A DNA stretch of 64,000 nt from Neopestalotiopsis rosae (lineage: Eukaryota > Ascomycota > Sordariomycetes > Amphisphaeriales > Sporocadaceae), in assembly GCA_023078685.1 (NCBI GenBank), contig JALGAS010000002.1, positions 6,200,001-6,264,000 on the forward strand. The letters run 5' to 3'. Each line of letters opens with the position of its first letter. Position 1 is the first letter of the stretch. Made by a program: the position numbers and the translations under genes. Shown here one piece after another: positions 42,605 to 54,820 of the stretch. A model generated the notes under the pieces. The model saw only the letters and a list, made by a program, of their open reading frames with translations, had not been told where the DNA came from and did no database searches.

Positions 42605-45600
42605 ATGGGGCTCAGCTTCCTGGGTCTGTCGGCGGTTGGCTGGCATGATATGACTGATAACTGGTGGGATCAGCTCATCGCCGCTTTCCTGCTTGCTACC
42701 TTTGTTCTCGGATCTGGTTATATCATCTACAATGTTATCCGGTATTACATGAAGCGGCCATCTGTAAGTCAGATTGCGGTTGTATTATCAGAGTGTTACT
42801 AATGAGTGTCAGGGTGGCCGCATGACCGCACTTTCTCGACCGGTATCTCGATACCTTCAGCGGATGAGAAAGGATTATCCTACAAAATTATCTTCCTTGG
42901 CAAAGTCCGTCGAAGAAGAGGAACTAAAAACTTTTGGAGTATTTCTCGGCGGGTTCACCTCCCCGCCTACGTTAGCACAACAGAAGATCCTGTCGAAATG
43001 GCAAGTTCTCGTTGTGGATCCATCGCAACCCGGTGTGGTTGACGCACTGTCGTCACACCCATCGTCCTCGAAGCACATTCTCGCTCGCGTGGATGTGTCT
43101 GCCGTTGTCGCCTCGGATGCCAGTATTAGCAGCGAGACCATCATTCGAAACCTGGAGACAGTTATCCAAGCGCTGCGAAGTGCAGCCACTGGCCCCTTTA
43201 CCGGTATTCTACTGGCAAACTTCCGCAAGCACTTTCACCCAGCGGTCGTTTCCGAGTTGGGTCGATTCGTCAGCACGTTGAACTCGGAGATCTGGCTTGA
43301 GCTTTCTTACCCCGAGTATATTTCGGAGGAAGAGGCTACCATGACCGACATGAACTTCGTTCGTGGCGTCGTCTATCGCAACGGAACAATGCGACCCGAT
43401 GGCGATCGTCAGAACTTTTTCCAGATGAACGAGATGAGAACCTGTATGCGTGCTGTCGCAGCTCAACGCGCCGCCCACGGACTCCTCCTCGTCATGTGGG
43501 AGACCGTTGATGACGATGCCGAGATTCAGTACGCTGTCGCCAACAGAACTTACAACTGGTGTGTCTTCAACAGCGCTCTCTGCTGGGTTGGACATAATGA
43601 CTCCATGTTCAATGCCGACATTGCGGAGGCTCGATCCCTCAAGGCAAAGCCACTTGGCGCTCTCATGTGGCTGAAGAACGAGGAGAACATGAAGGCACAC
43701 GACACCTGGAGAGTCAATGACACAATTGCCAACACTTCTCAAAACCATGAAGAGCTATACGAGACACTTCGCGATTTCATTCCAGATATCTCTGCAAGAT
43801 TGCAGCTGTCGGCTCCTAACAAGTTGAGGCCTATTAGTAGCGAGAGTGCCGTTTCTCGACGAAACGCCCCTGCATCGGTGGTCGACCTGAAGACTGCTCA
43901 TTTGGCAGTATTTAAGGACGAGGCTGGAACTGGACTGGGCTGCTTCCAGCTGGGTCACGAGGCCAACTTTGCCGACTTTGACGAGCTTCGTCGTGGACAA
44001 GCCAAGCTCAAGGAACTGGATCTCTTGCACAAGGTTGAAGGCAAGGAATTAGAAGCCGCTCTCGCAGAGATTGAAGGTCTGCGTGGAAGCGAACGCCTCT
44101 CCCCCACTGCCTCGCAGGCTGTAACGGCCCTGCTTGACTTGCTGAGTGCATCCATTGCCGAGCCCGAGAACCCGCGCATTCAAGTCTTTTCTGGTCTTCA
44201 CTCTGGCTTCCAAACTGACGCGGGCACGCAACACTGGGGCTTGTACGACGTCGAGCTGGAGTCGGACCGTGTAGTCCTCTATCTCTCCAACAAGGCCAAG
44301 GATCGTGCTGCTACCATCCTCCATACCTTCCTGTCTAGCCGTCAATGTTCGCGAATTGAGTGTCTCATGGCTGAGCAGCAGATGGCTGAACGCAATGGAA
44401 AGCTCTCTCCTACCTGGAAACTGCCCGCTCGCATCATTTCCGATCTCGAGCAGCTCTCGCCCGCCGAGACTGTTCAACTGCTCATGCGCATGCAATCTGA
44501 CAAGGCCAAGTCCAAGTTCTTTGCCTCAATGTGTGACTGTATGGAGTATCAGCTCTTGGACACTCCCATGCTTTCTCAGCAGCGTGCTCTCAACTCTGTG
44601 GCTTACCTGAATGGCGATGTTTCGATCGAGGATATGGTTACCTCTCGTGTCAACTGGCTCGCGGAGAAGGGATGCCACGTTCCCGATACTGCCGAAGCGA
44701 TCCGTCTGTTCCAGGATGTCGATGCCCAGCTGTACACTGTCTGTATCGAGGTGCAGAGCAATGTTTACGCACGCCTTAGCAATGTCGTTCAGCGCCTATT
44801 CCACTCTGAAGCCATTGATGCTGGAGCTGATATTCTGGCGCTTGCCATCTTTTCTGCCTTCCGTAAGCTGGCTTTGGATGAGGTTTACCTCGAGGTCATG
44901 GATCGTAACGTCTATCCCAACCACGCTGCCGACCAGGCTGCCTGTTTCGCCGAAAACTTTGCTCTTGGATCACGCTGTGACTCCTTCTTCGACATGACGC
45001 CCAGGGCTATTGGAAAGATCATTGCAGAACGGTACCGAGCCTACTACTCCAAGTACCAGCCTCCTAGGCGTGACGACGTCTTCACTGAGCTTCCTACTGC
45101 CTACGCTGCTATGCAAGCTGATATTGATCCTGAGGGTGGCGAGGAGAAGATTTCTTTCACCTACCGCGTCACCTTTTTCGGTATCTTTGCTGTGCCTGCT
45201 CTCATTGACGTTATGCTCCTGACTACCATTGGCCGTGGACTGTACCTGACCACATTCATGACTTCGGAAGAGAAAACCATGGCAACCAGAGCGCTCATGT
45301 TTGCTCTGCTGCTCAGCGGTGCGTTTGGTCAATGGATCTGCTCTGGCGGTAGCTACTACTTCTACGCCAACGGTTTCCCGGCCATGAACCTGTTCATCCT
45401 GACCCGCTTTGCTGCTGGTGTTGCCGTCTGTATTCTGGGTGCCATCATTGGCTTCATAATCGTCATCTCTTCTCAGACCACTACTGCGGCATGCATCTTC
45501 CTCTTCTACTTCATCATGCTCTCCATGTACATGCTGGCCCTGAATGCTCTGTCCATATACCAGATGCCAGGCTCTGAATTCTTGTCGGGACGAACAACTA

Positions 45601-48600
45601 TCATTACCTGCATTCCTATCTTGTTCATCTCTCCGATTGTCAGTATGGCGGTCGAGAACGACATTACCGTTTACCTGCCTGTTCTCGGCAGCTTCTTGCT
45701 GATTCTCCTCTGGAGAGCCAGAGAAGTCATTTCGCAGTGGAGCTCCTGGTACCTCAAGATTCCATTTGTCAAGGACTCTGAGGTCATTGCCTGGTACAGA
45801 GAGCATCTCGGCTCCGAGGCGCACAAGCTTGACGGCCTTGGCGACAACCAGGTCATGCCCATGGCACGCACCGCTATTCACGGTGTAGTCCTCAAGGAGG
45901 TCCACAGGTGGTTCTTCACCAAGGCCACCAAGGACCCTCTCATCAAGAAGCTGGCTGATGGTTACAATTCTACCATGTTCTTGATGCGGTGGTACTGTAG
46001 ACACAAGCGCTCATGGATGCCTCTCCCTTATAGTACTACCTGGAACTTGACACTCAAGGCAGGTATGGAGAACATGACAAACATGCAAAAGGGTCTCAGA
46101 CTCCACAGTGCTTTCCTCCACTGGAGATCGACTGGAAAGGATATCTGGTCAGGTCTACTCTACTTTGTTGTTGCACTTTTGGACAAGTGGGCTGCCCTCC
46201 TTACTGGAGGTAACCTGGTTGGTCTGTCGGCAGCCAGCAGCGAGGTGTTCCGCCTCGGTGTTGGCTTTGGTCTCTGTTACTACCTCTTCGGCGCCGTGGC
46301 TCTCGACACTGTGTCGCAGCCCCTGTGGACTGCTGCCAATGAGAAGATTAACAAGCCGATCACCTCTCTTGAGTCGCTCAAGCAGGCCAATCTGGACGAT
46401 ACTCTTGCCAGACGCAGACTTTACTGGCGCTCGCTCTGCAAGTTCTTCTTCCTCCACTTGTGGGGTGCCTCTCTCTTTGCCTGTCTCATGTGGGTCTTCC
46501 AGTCCTCCAAGGACGACACCATCATGTTCATGGCATACATTGGTGCGTACTCTGGTCTGCTCTGGTACCAGTACAACAAGATCTTCTGCGGCATGGACGG
46601 CGCCAAGCCCCTTGCCTTTGCTGCCGTCGTCGGTCTGCCCATTGGTATCGCCCTCCACGTCGAGTTGCCAATGTGGTCGTACAGCGGTGTCGCTTCCCTC
46701 GCCGTCGCTACCTGGTTGGCCTGCATCTACTCTCTCTGGATTTCCAAGATTGGAATGCCCACCTTCATTGACTGGAAGACCAAGTACAGGTCACTCAAGA
46801 CTGATGATACCTCCTCTCTGGTGATCACCTACTCTGCAAGCAGCCTCGAGCCCCAGCTCGATCTGTCCCAGACGACCCTCAAGCAGCTCTTTGAGTCCTT
46901 CTGCTCCCTGGATCCTGAGGACCGGTACACTCTGGATCCTGCCAAGCACCCTGGCAAGCGCATCCTCGAGTTGCTCAGTCTCCAGGAGAGATCAAGAACT
47001 CCCCCTGTTCTGAAGGCTTCTTTCCAGTCGGCTCAGAAGTATCTTTCATGTGTTGCTCAGAGCTGGCAGGCTGGCGATGTCGTGATTGAGCTTGTCTCTT
47101 CCCGCCATACATCCGCTGGAGACCCCAAGGTCCGATCCATCAGCCGCAAGGCCGGAGACCTCATTCACATCATCGTGATCCTTGGCTCTGACCGAGTCAA
47201 CGACGAGTGGACCCTCAATGTGCAACGCCACTGGAGAGTCATTGCTGAGGCAGTCGTCAACTCCTTCTCTGAGCTTCAACTGGGCATGACCCGTGGTGAG
47301 GCTGCTCTCACTGAGCTCTTGGTGACCGATCACTCTAGTAGCCACGAACTCTCCATCCCTGAGGGTATCAAGCGCCAGCTTGAGGTATGCCCCTTGGAGC
47401 GCGCTCGCGTACTGGCCGCCGGTGAAGATGTTCTCCTCCGCTATGTTCTTCTCGGCATCGACTGCGAACGGGAGTGGGAGACCCTTCCCGAGTCCGTCAG
47501 AAGTTACCTGCTTAAGCGCTCCTGCGGTGGTGTTGGTGTCTTTACCAATGAGGTCGAGAACTGGATTGCCACCAAGATCAACTCTCAAGACCCTCGCGAC
47601 ATCGATTCTCACATCGCTCGATGCGATCTTGGCGCTGCTCTCACCAAGCAGGTCTTGGCATACGCCAAGGCTGTTGAGAGCCGCGGATTCGATCGGGAAG
47701 AGTCCGAGTACATTACTCCAAGTGATGCAAAGAAGATGTTTGGTCCAGTCGTTCCTCAAAAGACTTCCATCTTTGCCTACCCCAAGAAGATTGTCTCCAC
47801 ATTCTTCCGCGGCCTCAACCTTTGCATCAAGTTCTTGATCATCTCCCTGACTGCCGATATCGAGTACCAGAGAGAGCTGGACTTTGTCCTGCGCGATGCT
47901 CACCCTGTCGTACGCTGGCCGATCATGTTCTTCCTCAACACTATCTGGTCCTACTGCCGAGTCCTCCAGACCATCATCATCCCACCTGTTCTTTTCCACC
48001 GCCACGAGCACGTTTCCAAGCTTGAGCAGCTCATGCGCGGCATGACCACTGTTCTTGAGAAGAACCGCGTTGTCACCGAGACCTTTTCGGGCCCTGCAAC
48101 TTGGTTCTGGAGCACTCAAGCCGATGGCAACCTCCGTGTCGCGCAATATGCCGGCAAGCACGTTTCCGAGCCCACTGACTCGAGCAAACTCAAAGCCGTC
48201 AACACATATAACAGCAAGCTCGTGCTGCAGGAGAGAGAGATCTACAAGAAGGGTCAGGTTGCTAATGTCTACCGTTACGACTATGACACTCCTACCTCCA
48301 AGCTGCCCCTCCAGCGTGAGTGTGTTCGGGGAGATCTGGACGGCGAAATTGTTCAGTACGACCACCGTGGTTACATTGCCAGTGGTTCCGCCATGAGAGG
48401 TGAGAATCGCGTCAACTGGAAGTTCTGGTACCGCAAGAACGCCAAGCACGAGGATGAACTCCTCTGGGCCGAGTACACTTTCCCCCACATCACGATCAAG
48501 GTCCTCTGGAGTATGCCTCCTCGCAACCCCCAGAAGAAGTTGGATCAGTGGATTCCCTTCTCTGTTGTGACCGAGGCCACCTTCATCCAGGGCGAGGATA

Positions 48601-51146
48601 CTTTCCACGCGTCCTGGGACTTTGAGCACAAGTTCCACCCCGAGGTTTCAGTCACTCTCAATGGTAAGCCCATCGACACTCCCAAGATGATCGAGGAGGA
48701 TTGGTTCCACGTCCTCAAGAAGCCTGAGAACTGCAGCTTCCTGAGCGAGAACCCCCTCATCTCCTTCTCTTCGATCAAGACCAACCCTGTCTCGCGACTG
48801 CTCGGCCTTAATGTCAAGCGCTATCCCATCCCCACTGCTGTCGCCCGTACCCAGCTCTGGAAGGCCTGGAAGGACGGCCGCGAGGTCGATGCTATCAGTG
48901 CCCGTTGGCTCGACGAGAAGCTCTTGCGTGCTGATCGCATTATGCGCCCCTACTGGAGACGTCGTGACTTTGGTCGCCTCGAGGCAGCCAAGACCTACAT
49001 TGATGAGCAAGCCGATACCATCATGGCCAGAGTCGATGTCGATCCTCAGATTAGTTCTTGGGTCCACATTGCTTTCAAGATGAGCGATCTGTATGCTTTT
49101 GGCCAAGGTGGAGAGTCCCGCATCAACACCCGGCACTTGTCTTCGCAGCTCATGGATACCGAATATGATCTGCACGTTCTCTGCATGGATACTTCTACCT
49201 GGCCCAACGACCCTGGTGGTGTTTCTGCGTGCCGCAGAGACATGGTCAACGATCTCAAGACCATCAAGTGGCACGTACTGGCTGAATCCGCTCACGACTA
49301 CGGTGTACCTCGCTTCCAGATTGAACGCAATGTCCAGTCTTTGACCATCTTGCCTCTGTGGGGTTTGGACTTCCTCAACCCTATCCACGGTGTTTTGGAG
49401 AGCAGTCTCGATACCGCTGTTGTGCAGCGTTCTTTTGACACGCACAGGGATGATATCGTCAAGAACTTCCTGCCCATTCTGTCCAGCTTGGTCAAGTGTT
49501 CCCGTGTCATCAACCTGACCCGCGAGCATGTCGAGGAAGCTACGGCGGCGCTTTGCAACCTCAACACCTACTTTGAGACTTCGCGCAACTGGAATGATGT
49601 TTGGCAACACCCCGTTGTCAAGGAGAAGTGGCGCGAACTCTGGTTGAGCGAGGATGTCAGCGATGCCCTCAACATTTCCAGCTGGTGGGAGTTCGAGATG
49701 CCTACCATCAAGCAGCTCGACGATGCTCTGAACCTGTGGTGCCGTTACCTGTTCATCATTTCTCTCCCAGTCCCTGAGCACATCCCTGACGTCTTCCAAG
49801 CCTCTCACCACTTTACTGGCGCTACCTATGGTATCGTCTGCAAGCAGAAGAGGCAAGTTTCTCTGCACATTTGGGATCACTGTATCAGTTACAGAGAGTT
49901 CACCACCTTTATGAGTTCCGCCGTGTCCTTCGATGCTCCCTTCGTCAACAGCTCCCTCATTCAGCTTACCCATCTCAGCTGTGTGCTCCTCGAGCACCAC
50001 GCCGATGTTGTTCTTCCTTGCTGTGACTACTTCAACCCCGGTTGGGAAGAGGAACTCGGTACTGCCGAGGGTGCCATTGAGCATCGCAACACGTTCAAGC
50101 GCAAGATTGACCCCGTCGTCAACGGTATCTGCAACATGGAAAAGTTTGAGCCTACCAAGGAGATCAAGACTGATCAGCCTACCGTGGTCATGTTGTCCCA
50201 CGTTCAGTACGCCAAGGATATCAAGAACGCCATCATGGCCACTGATCTCATTGTCAACAAGTGGGGATTCCGGGACTACCGCCTTCACATTTACGGTGAC
50301 CAGGAACGTGCTGCCACCATTGCCACCGAGTGTCAGGAGCTCATTGCTGCCAAAAACTTGACGGAGCACGTCATTCTCAAGGGTCTTGGTAACCCCTCTG
50401 TCGTCCTGCAGGACGCCTGGCTTTTCCTCAACTCTTCCATCTCTGAAGGTCTTCCGCTTGCCATGGGTGAGGCTGCCTTGACTGGTGTGCCCGTCGTCTG
50501 TACCGATGTCGGTGCATCCTACTGTGTCGTCACTGATCGCGCTTCTGGCAACCGCTTCAGTGAGGTCGTACCACCAAACGACTCCGAATCATTGGCCCGT
50601 GCCCAAGTCAACATTCTGGCTCTGCTCGGTCGCTGGGCCGAGCACGCCGGCGATGGTCCTAACGACGAGGTCCCTGTCCTCGAGTACCCTGTCCCCTCGC
50701 CCGAGTCCGTCAAGAAGGTCTCGGAGCGCATGTACGCTAAGCGCGAGTCGCGTCGCGCCCTGGGTATGCTGGGTCGCCAAAACGTCTTCAACAACTTCTC
50801 CTCGGACCGCTACCTCCGCGAGCACGAACAGATGCTGTGGATCGGGAAGCTCCGCAGCCCGGCCCACCGCGCCCGCACCAACCCTGGCGGCGCCGCCACG
50901 CCTTCCATTCGCTCGGCGGACCTCTGGTTCACCAAGGAGGCAAAGTCCCCCTACGCCAGCTGGTCTCGTCCCGTATCTCGTATTACCCCCGAGTCCTGGA
51001 TCTCCCTCACGTCGGAAGATACCCGACGTGGCGGTTGGCTCTCTGCCTCTTCCAGTACATACAATCTCAGTATGAAGGAACTCTTCACCAAAGAGAAGCC
51101 AGGAAAATCGAATTTGTCAGTGGTCGAACTAGGCGACACACTATAA
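42605..51146 (+). CDS. gt4C: giant membrane GT4 glycosyltransferase of the GAG locus
   Basis: Two exons (42605-42763 and 42813-51146; 49-nt intron with CTAAT branch site) encode 2,830 residues. An N-terminal membrane segment (LIAAFLLATFVLGSGYIIY) is followed by a soluble region with barrel-like, hydrolase-type character (TGILLANFRKHFHP, then HGLLLVMWETVDDD; about residues 60-330). A long central part holds many hydrophobic segments, from about residue 850 (FFGIFAVPALIDVMLL) to beyond 1,350. The C-terminus is a GT4 domain: VVMLSHVQYAKDIKNAI, LHIYGDQERA and the EX7E motif EGLPLAMGE (about 2598-2606). This is the domain plan of Gt4C, which makes and exports galactosaminogalactan; the GT4 part recalls bacterial PelF. 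The single short intron and its clean length support the model. The N-terminal glycosidase-like reading is my inference. Confidence 0.9.
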
Positions 51147-51505
51147 ACTTTTATTACTGTTACTACTACAAAAGAAATTGGGCACATAAAACGTTTGGGC
51201 ATCATCATGTAGAATCATTTAGCGATTGCTTTCATTTATACCACATCTAGAAAAAAGATAATTTCATAACAACAATGTTACAAAAAATATTTCAGATTTT
51301 CTCTCCATTGCCGGTGCATGATCGTCTGCGACAGAAAATCAATTCAGAGTGCGCACTGCACTAAAACACCCCACTGGAGCTGCCGCATTCACTGGAGCCA
51401 AGCCTCCAATTTTCCAGGCCACTCTTGCGCGCTTTTACCTTTTAGTCATTACAGCACACACACATCCGCCACGCGCCCACTGAAGCAATGAGTTCATCAT
51501 CAAAC
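51147..51505. other. intergenic, convergent 3' flanks
   Basis: 359 bp between the stop of gt4C and the stop of the beta-lactamase-like gene. AT-rich after 51147; no gene is visible. Confidence 0.5.
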
Positions 51506-52887
51506 TCATGACTGGTGGTGCTTGTAAACCTCGGCCTCATTGACAATCCACTGCCCCAGGACGTTGCCATCGGCAAACGGCATGGTCTGGCTGGCAATCA
51601 TGCCCGCGACGCCCTTTTCGCGGTCGCACCACCAGAACAGGTTGGCAATGCCCGCCCACCAGGCCGTGTCCTTGCCCCGCCCCGTCATGCCGGGCTCGAT
51701 GGTGAGCATGAAGCTGATGCCATAGCCTTGGGGCGGATTGCCTGGAAAATCATCCATCGTCAGTCAAAGATTACATATACTTTCGGAAGAACAGGAGTCT
51801 TTCTTTTACCTTCTTGAGGATAGAGCTCAGGAATCGGGTTCGTCTGCTCGGCCTTGGCCGCAGGTATGCCCTTGCGCGCAAAATCGGGCATGTCGGGGAT
51901 CTGGTTCTTCCACATGTCCTCGACCGACTCCTTTTTGAGGATCTGGGCGCCGTTAGGGTGCGTGCCGTCATTGAGCAGCGCCACCAGGACCTGCACATAG
52001 TCGCGGGGCCGCCCAAACGCGCCCGCGCCGCCGCTGTGGAAGAGGCGCGCCTTGTCGGCGTCCGTCTCGGCCAGCAGCGGCTCGCGGTACATGTGGTCCC
52101 TCTCCTCGGTCTTGCCGGGGGCCGTCGCGCCCGGCCACTTCTGGTGCATGTACGCCAGGTCCCGCTTCATGTCGTCCGTGGGGAACATGTTGACGCCCGT
52201 GAGGCCGAGGGGCTGCATGATGCGCGTCTGAATCCAGTCGTTGAGCCGGACGCCCGTGGCGCGCTCGAGGACCAGGCCCGCCCAGTCGATGCCGATGCCG
52301 TACTCCCAGGCTGTGCCCGGCTCGTGGACCAGTGGCATGCGCAGGATGTCGCGCTCGTCGGCGTGAAAGACATCGTACCCGACCGGACGGCCGTGGTCGC
52401 GCAGCTTGGTGTTGAAGCTGAGATTTGGCTTCGTTAACAAATTTGACATCTCACAGGGCATGAAAGAGATGGTTTCTCACAATTCATATGCGAAACCGCT
52501 GGTATGACTCAGGAGCATGCGCAGCGTGATATCCGTCTTCTTGGGATACAATTTCCCATCGTCGCCAATGACCTGGACCTTTTGCAGCTCGGGACAGTGG
52601 CTATAGACAAACTCGGAATCATCAAGCTTGAGTTTGCCCTCCTCGACAGCCTGCATGCAGGCAATGGCGGCAAGCAATTTGGTGCAGCTCGCGAGCCAAA
52701 ACACCGTGTCCATGTCCATTGGCGCATTGTCGTGCGCAATCCCCTTTTTACCCGAGGGTACCGCGGCGATCTCTTGGCCGTTCTTGTCCACGGCCACGAA
52801 GACGAGGCCCGCGATGCCCGTGGAGGCGTCGCCGGTGACGCCGTCCAGGTTCTTTTGAATAGCTTCCTGAGCTTGCTGATTGACCAT
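51506..52887 (-). CDS. class C beta-lactamase-like serine hydrolase/esterase
   Basis: Three exons (52887-52481, 52417-51810, 51741-51506; introns 63 and 68 nt) encode 416 residues. The serine motif SxxK is SCTK at residues 67-70. A Tyr in WEYGIGIDWAG lies where the YxN/YxS Tyr is expected, and a C-terminal block (WWAGIANLFWWCDREKG) closes the active site as in EstB-type enzymes and transesterases. There is no signal peptide, so it is probably cytosolic. Relatives in fungi act as esterases or acyltransferases in secondary metabolism (LovD-like) or as unspecific hydrolases rather than as antibiotic resistance. The short, Ala/Gln-rich start (MVNQQAQEAI) is typical. It is convergent with gt4C but has no evident role in the polysaccharide locus. 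Confidence 0.92.
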
Positions 52888-54033
52888 GGTGATGAGCTTG
52901 ATTTCTTGAGGGATTCTTGAGAATCAATGTGTCTGGTTTCTTTCAGCTCTCCTCTTCTGCTATATACGTACCGGCTTGGCCCCCGTCACGAACGGATCCG
53001 AACCCCTCTCGCCCGAACAACCCCGCACACAGCCCCATGGAGACGCAGCCGAGGATGAGAATGAGAATGGTTTCAAAATATTGGGTCAGAAAAGAGTAAT
53101 GATGTGCCCAGACACGTGGATAGCAGTTTGCGTGGCAGAACTATGCGATCTAGTAGATGCAGCGAGCCGATTTACTGCCAGTCTCGGTCCCAGTCACGAC
53201 AATAGTTAGGCGATATGCATGGATTGTGGGACTATATTTGCCGAGTACGCCGTGATGCGGCTGTAGAAGTGCGACATTGGTTACCTAATTATATATACAC
53301 GAGAACCAAAGTAAAACATTAACCTATTTGACAATAAGAAACGCGACTTTCCAGTGTATTGTGTTAACGCTGGATATGTCTTTGACAGATCCTCGCGAGA
53401 TCGATTTCCAGAGATCCAATGTGCTGTGATCCCCACCGATCTACAGACCTAGTAGTGGACCCAGCCTGCCAGCGCATCCTTCCAGACAGCTTGACACGCT
53501 GGTTCACAAACCCATCAACAGCTCAGCCCACTGTCCGGCCTGCTATGTACTAGGCAGGGGGATGTTAGAGCGAGCTAGAAATTAACCTTATTAAACCCCC
53601 CAGCAGAACCAGATCCCCTGGAAAGATTCGTCGGTCTTGGCTCTAATCCCTTTCCAACGGGACAATCGATCTAGAGTGGTAACGGAATGAGTTCAAGCGT
53701 AGGGCTGGAAATTCCCTTGCAAGCCTATGAGCCAAGACTTTTAAAATTACTGAAAATTGCCTACAAACATCATAAGGATGCCGTGTTCCGTCTGTGCCGC
53801 AGACACTAGAGGATCGAGTGTGTAAACGAGATTTATCAGTTGATGCCCAGGAGACTTTTCCCGGAACAATGCTGGGTCTTGAAGGAATAAATAATCGAGA
53901 TCATCGCAAGTTCTCATAGATCATCTGTCGCGACTCATAATCTAGGGTGCCTGTATAGCCATTTACTCATTGCGACGATCATATTCTGCCTTCCAATCAT
54001 AGTTGCATACACCATCCAATTGAGCCCGCCAAG
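52888..54033. other. intergenic, no gene seen
   Basis: 1.1 kb between the divergent starts of the beta-lactamase-like and small secreted protein genes. No convincing open frame; presumably two promoters. Confidence 0.45.
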
Positions 54034-54820
54034 ATGAAGTACACCACTGCCGCTGCCACCATGCTGCCCCTGGCCCTGGCAGCTGAGCTTAGCTCCCGCC
54101 AATTGACTGACATCACGTTCGAGCTCAGCGACTTTAAAGCGAGCTGTGAAGATTATAACGGCTATGGCGGCTATGATTACTACTGCACGTCCGTAACCAC
54201 CAAACATGCGAGCCATAACTGCAGTACAAATATCAACTGACAAGTCCACGCAATCTAGTTACGAAATCAACATAAGATCCAGCAATAGGCCCGACTTTGG
54301 TATAGGCTGCGAAGTGATGGGCGCCAGCGCCGATGGCACCCTCCCCGCGGTCCCCGAGATGCAGTGCGGCACGTACAAGGTCACGGTCGAGACCAAGGAC
54401 GGCGGCGGCCTGTACTTGACCGTGTACCTCAGGATGGACGAAGTCATCGGTACCCACGTTATTGACGCGAGCGACCTGGCGACCACGGAAGAGGCCGACG
54501 GCAGCGGCAAGAGTCTGCAGTCGTACGTGGGCGAGACGTCGTTTACCATCGATACCTACGTTAGCGACAGCGGATCTACGACTCTGCCTTTTACCATGGA
54601 GACGGCGACTGCTACGACGGCCTCGACTGCATCGGCTTCTGGCGCCACTACGCAGGTCTTGACTACGTCGTCGTCTGCTTCTACGGAGGCATCTGGAACG
54701 GCTACTACAGGCACGGCGACTTCGAGCGCTGCTAATTCCACCGAGACGAGTGGTGCGCTGCGCGGGGGTGTGTGGACTGGCGCACTCTTGCTATGCGGTT
54801 TCATTGGCTTCACACTGTAG
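54034..54820 (+). CDS. small secreted protein with Ser/Thr-rich stalk and GPI-type C-terminus
   Basis: Two exons (54034-54192 and 54245-54820; 52-nt intron) give 244 residues. The N-terminus is a signal peptide (MKYTTAAATMLPLALAA). A globular part of about 115 residues has a few Cys (SCEDYNGYGGYDYYC; GIGCEVMG; MQCGTYKV) and beta-strand-like character. A Ser/Thr/Ala-rich stalk follows (from TTASTASASGATT), and the end is hydrophobic (GGVWTGALLLCGFIGFTL), as in GPI-anchored wall proteins. Acceptor choice was made by phase: the AG at 54243-54244 keeps frame, whereas the earlier CAG at about 54224 does not. The family is not recognised; function may be wall structure, adhesion or effector-like. 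Confidence 0.8.

Noticed and set aside
46155..50369. Very long minus-strand open frames (for example 47046-48638 and 48648-50369)
   Set aside because: They are antisense shadows of gt4C, caused by its codon bias (codons that read open in the opposite frame). They show no domains, and the plus-strand frame runs unbroken through GT4 motifs.
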